Of a stretch of 16,049 nucleotides of DNA, positions 14,564 to 16,049 are shown piece by piece. Both the position numbers and the translations under genes were made by a program. Source of the DNA: Burkholderiales bacterium. GTDB taxonomy: Bacteria; Pseudomonadota; Gammaproteobacteria; Burkholderiales; JACMKV01. Where the stretch lies: contig JACMKV010000092.1 of assembly GCA_014379915.1 (NCBI GenBank), forward strand, positions 1 to 16,049. The letters are read 5' to 3'. Each line of letters begins with the position of its first letter. The stretch's first letter is position 1. Under the pieces are notes generated by a model that saw nothing but the letters and a program-made list of their open reading frames with translations, was not told the origin of the DNA and did no database searches.

Positions 14564-15202
14564 CTAATCTATATCGAATGATTCAACTTCCAGATCAAAA
14601 AAAGCCTGGGCGAAGTCGCCGACGGCTTTATAGAAAATCGCTGTCCCGGTTTTCTGTAAATCCTCATGCAGGCGTGCGTACCATGGCTTCAGGTGTCGGT
14701 CGAAAAACTCCCGCTGCTGCTGCAAATCAGCGGCAGGACGAGTATTCGAGCCGGTAATCAGGAGTCGCATCACATCGCACAACGCTGAGATGTGGTCCTC
14801 TGGCTCATGGACCTTGCCGCGACGCGCCAACCCCAGCGTGGCGAGATCAGAGCGCAATCTGGCCAGCGGTTTCTCCATCAAAAAACCGGTCAGATAATAC
14901 GAAGCGTACGGCACGACAAGTCCGCGGCCGACGCCGACGAACAGCGTCTCGTATTCTTCGCGTAGCGCGTTGAGGTCGGCGTTGCGAGCCGCCCGCTGCA
15001 GTTGTTGCCAGCTTCGGAAAAAACCGCTTCCCTCGCCAGCTCCAACCGAATCATCGGCAGCCACGATTATAGCCAGCAGCTGCGCTGACGGCGCGGCGTA
15101 AAACAGGTTCGCGATCAAACCGTAAAAATCGGCGCGTGCGCGGTCCTCGTTGTCGATCTCGGGCAGCGCCTTGCGGGCGACAGCGATATCAGCGGCCGTC
15201 AT
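14564..15202 (-). CDS. TorD/DmsD-family molybdoenzyme chaperone for formate dehydrogenase
   Basis: A 212-residue cytoplasmic, all-helical protein. Family markers are RADFYGLIANLFYAAPS near the N-terminus, REEYETLFVGVGRGLVVPYA in the middle, then SYYLTGFLMEKPLARLRSDL and the signature HEPEDHISALCDVMRLL. A C-terminal helix FYKAVGDFAQAFFDLE follows. Such proteins bind the Tat signal of their partner and hold it until the molybdenum cofactor and Fe-S clusters are inserted; here the partner is probably FdhA, perhaps also FdhX. The start at 15202 is chosen because it overlaps the preceding stop (ATGA, 15202-15199), a sign of coupling; the frame is open further upstream but only antisense to nothing useful. 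The stop is followed by a 43-base gap to fdhX. Confidence 0.92.
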   Translation of the reverse strand: MTAADIAVARKALPEIDNEDRARADFYGLIANLFYAAPSAQLLAIIVAADDSVGAGEGSGFFRSWQQLQRAARNADLNALREEYETLFVGVGRGLVVPYASYYLTGFLMEKPLARLRSDLATLGLARRGKVHEPEDHISALCDVMRLLITGSNTRPAADLQQQREFFDRHLKPWYARLHEDLQKTGTAIFYKAVGDFAQAFFDLEVESFDID

Positions 15203-15855
15203 TTGGTTGTTTCCAGAATGGAGCCATGATCGACATTCGCCATCATATCGAGCACGCGGCAGTCGGCGCACATTTTGAGGCGGTGCAGCGCAGCCGGCGA
15301 TGTGAACATCGAATGCGCACCGAGCTTGCCCAGCATATTGTCTATCATCTGCCGGGTAGCGAATGGCTTCTGGCAGCGCACACAGGCGAATATTTCGGCC
15401 TCGTTCAACACGCGCTCGCTTTTCGCTTCCTTGCCGAGCAATAAACGCGGCGTCAGGGTAATCGCGTCTTCAGGGCAGGTGTTCTCGCACAATCCGCATT
15501 GCACGCAGTTGCGCTCGACAAAGCGAAGCTGTGGAAATTCCTTCGAATCGAGAAGCGCATTTTCCGGGCACGCGCCGACACACGACATGCACAAGGTGCA
15601 GCGGTCTTTGTTGACTGCGATCGCCCCATACGGCGCTCCAGCCGACAGCGCGATTTCGGCGCGCGCTTGAGGCGCATTTTTCGCCAGGTGATCGAAACAG
15701 AAATCGAGCGTCGTGCGCTTTTCGTTCGACAGATTGAACGTTGCAGGTCTGGGCGTTTGCGCCGGCTCGAGCTGCCAGATCGCCCGTTCGAAAACGGCCA
15801 CATCTTCCGCACCGATCAAGTCGAAATGCTGCCCGGCATACCCCATGCCTTGCAA
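15199..15855 (-). CDS. 4Fe-4S ferredoxin-type accessory protein, 3' part (downstream of an in-frame TAG)
   Basis: Two bacterial-ferredoxin motifs bind 4Fe-4S clusters: C86/C89/C92 with C96 (CTLCMSCVGACP) and C117/C120/C123 with C127 (CVQCGLCENTCP), counting from the TTG at 15855. Two further CxxC pairs, C158/C161 and C196/C199, could form a zinc or Fe-S site. It is a cytoplasmic, formate-dehydrogenase-linked electron-transfer or maturation protein (inference from position before the TorD-like gene). The frame is not complete: three codons before this TTG lies a TAG (15864-15862), and the same frame stays protein-like up to the window edge. The intact gene would therefore be longer, reading ...RRQMDIA-stop-EILQGMGYAG. 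TTG at 15855 or ATG at 15846 would be the only restarts, neither with a good ribosome site. Its stop overlaps the chaperone start. Confidence 0.8.
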   Translation of the reverse strand: MQGMGYAGQHFDLIGAEDVAVFERAIWQLEPAQTPRPATFNLSNEKRTTLDFCFDHLAKNAPQARAEIALSAGAPYGAIAVNKDRCTLCMSCVGACPENALLDSKEFPQLRFVERNCVQCGLCENTCPEDAITLTPRLLLGKEAKSERVLNEAEIFACVRCQKPFATRQMIDNMLGKLGAHSMFTSPAALHRLKMCADCRVLDMMANVDHGSILETTK

Positions 15856-15861
15856 TATTTC

Positions 15862-16049
15862 CTAGGCGATATCCATTTGCCGACGCAGCGAATCGCGATA
15901 TTCTGGCGCCTCCGATCCTGCGCTCAGCACGACAACCTGGGATGCGCCCAGCGCGATACTGCCGAGCATCAGGTCCAATCCGAGTGCGGCAATGTGATGC
16001 GTTTCGAGCGGAATGACGCGGGCGGGCAGACCTTTGCCGCGACGGGCAA
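15862..16049 (-). pseudogene. 4Fe-4S accessory protein, 5' part ending in premature TAG (partial)
   Basis: From the window edge the frame reads ARRGKGLPARVIPLETHHIA, then ALGLDLMLGSIALGASQVVV and LSAGSEAPEYRDSLRRQMDI, one Ala, and then TAG at 15864-15862. The next codon continues in the same frame into the ferredoxin-domain protein. The sequence resembles the domain preceding the ferredoxin motifs in larger fdh-linked 4Fe-4S proteins. A single C to T change from CAG would create the stop. The gene's true start is outside the window. Confidence 0.7.

Overview
The window reads as chromosomal DNA of a GC-rich betaproteobacterium. This is an inference from the type of genes, their protein sequences and the order of the formate dehydrogenase operon; no rRNA or marker gene here fixes the genus. 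Almost everything lies on the minus strand. The exceptions are a small plus-strand block (tRNA-Val, ppsR and a DUF2007 gene) at 7426-8836.

Region 1 (1-3672, minus strand) is a vitamin B12 uptake locus. A well-preserved cobalamin riboswitch (3461-3672) precedes a BtuB-like TonB-dependent receptor. A nested inverted repeat of about 114 bp follows, then a BtuC/FecD-type permease. That permease overlaps by one base the start of its ATPase, which runs off the left edge. Together these would move corrinoid across the outer and inner membranes under B12 feedback.

Region 2 (3883-5660) holds a coiled-coil GGDEF diguanylate cyclase, then about 880 bases without an intact gene. That stretch contains two decayed coding remnants: a BamE/SmpA-like lipoprotein with a frameshift and no start codon, and an unrecognised reading frame that is also shifted.

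Region 3 (5667-8836) is translation and central metabolism. tRNA-Ala(GGC) and tRNA-Glu(UUC) sit behind a strong promoter of their own, next to gltX, the synthetase for that tRNA-Glu. Divergently there is tRNA-Val(CAC), the PEP synthase regulatory protein ppsR, and a DUF2007/zinc-ribbon protein. A 22-bp perfect palindrome separates the last two genes. A bidirectional terminator separates this block from region 4.

Region 4 (8918-16049, minus strand) is a respiratory formate dehydrogenase operon, transcribed from right to left. Its order is: 4Fe-4S accessory protein (cut by an in-frame TAG), TorD-like chaperone, small Tat protein FdhX, Tat-exported Mo/W catalytic subunit FdhA (Cys-type), four-cluster FdhB, a small lipoprotein, cytochrome b subunit FdhC, and a small exported Ala/Lys/Pro-rich protein. 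Formate would be oxidised in the periplasm and the electrons passed through FdhB to haem b in FdhC and on to quinone. The chaperone and the ferredoxin-like protein serve maturation.

The points most worth checking are the amber codon in the ferredoxin-like gene, the frameshifted lipoprotein remnant, the two uncharacterised envelope proteins in the formate dehydrogenase operon, and the odd long leader of btuB. I did not find an obviously new multi-gene system.
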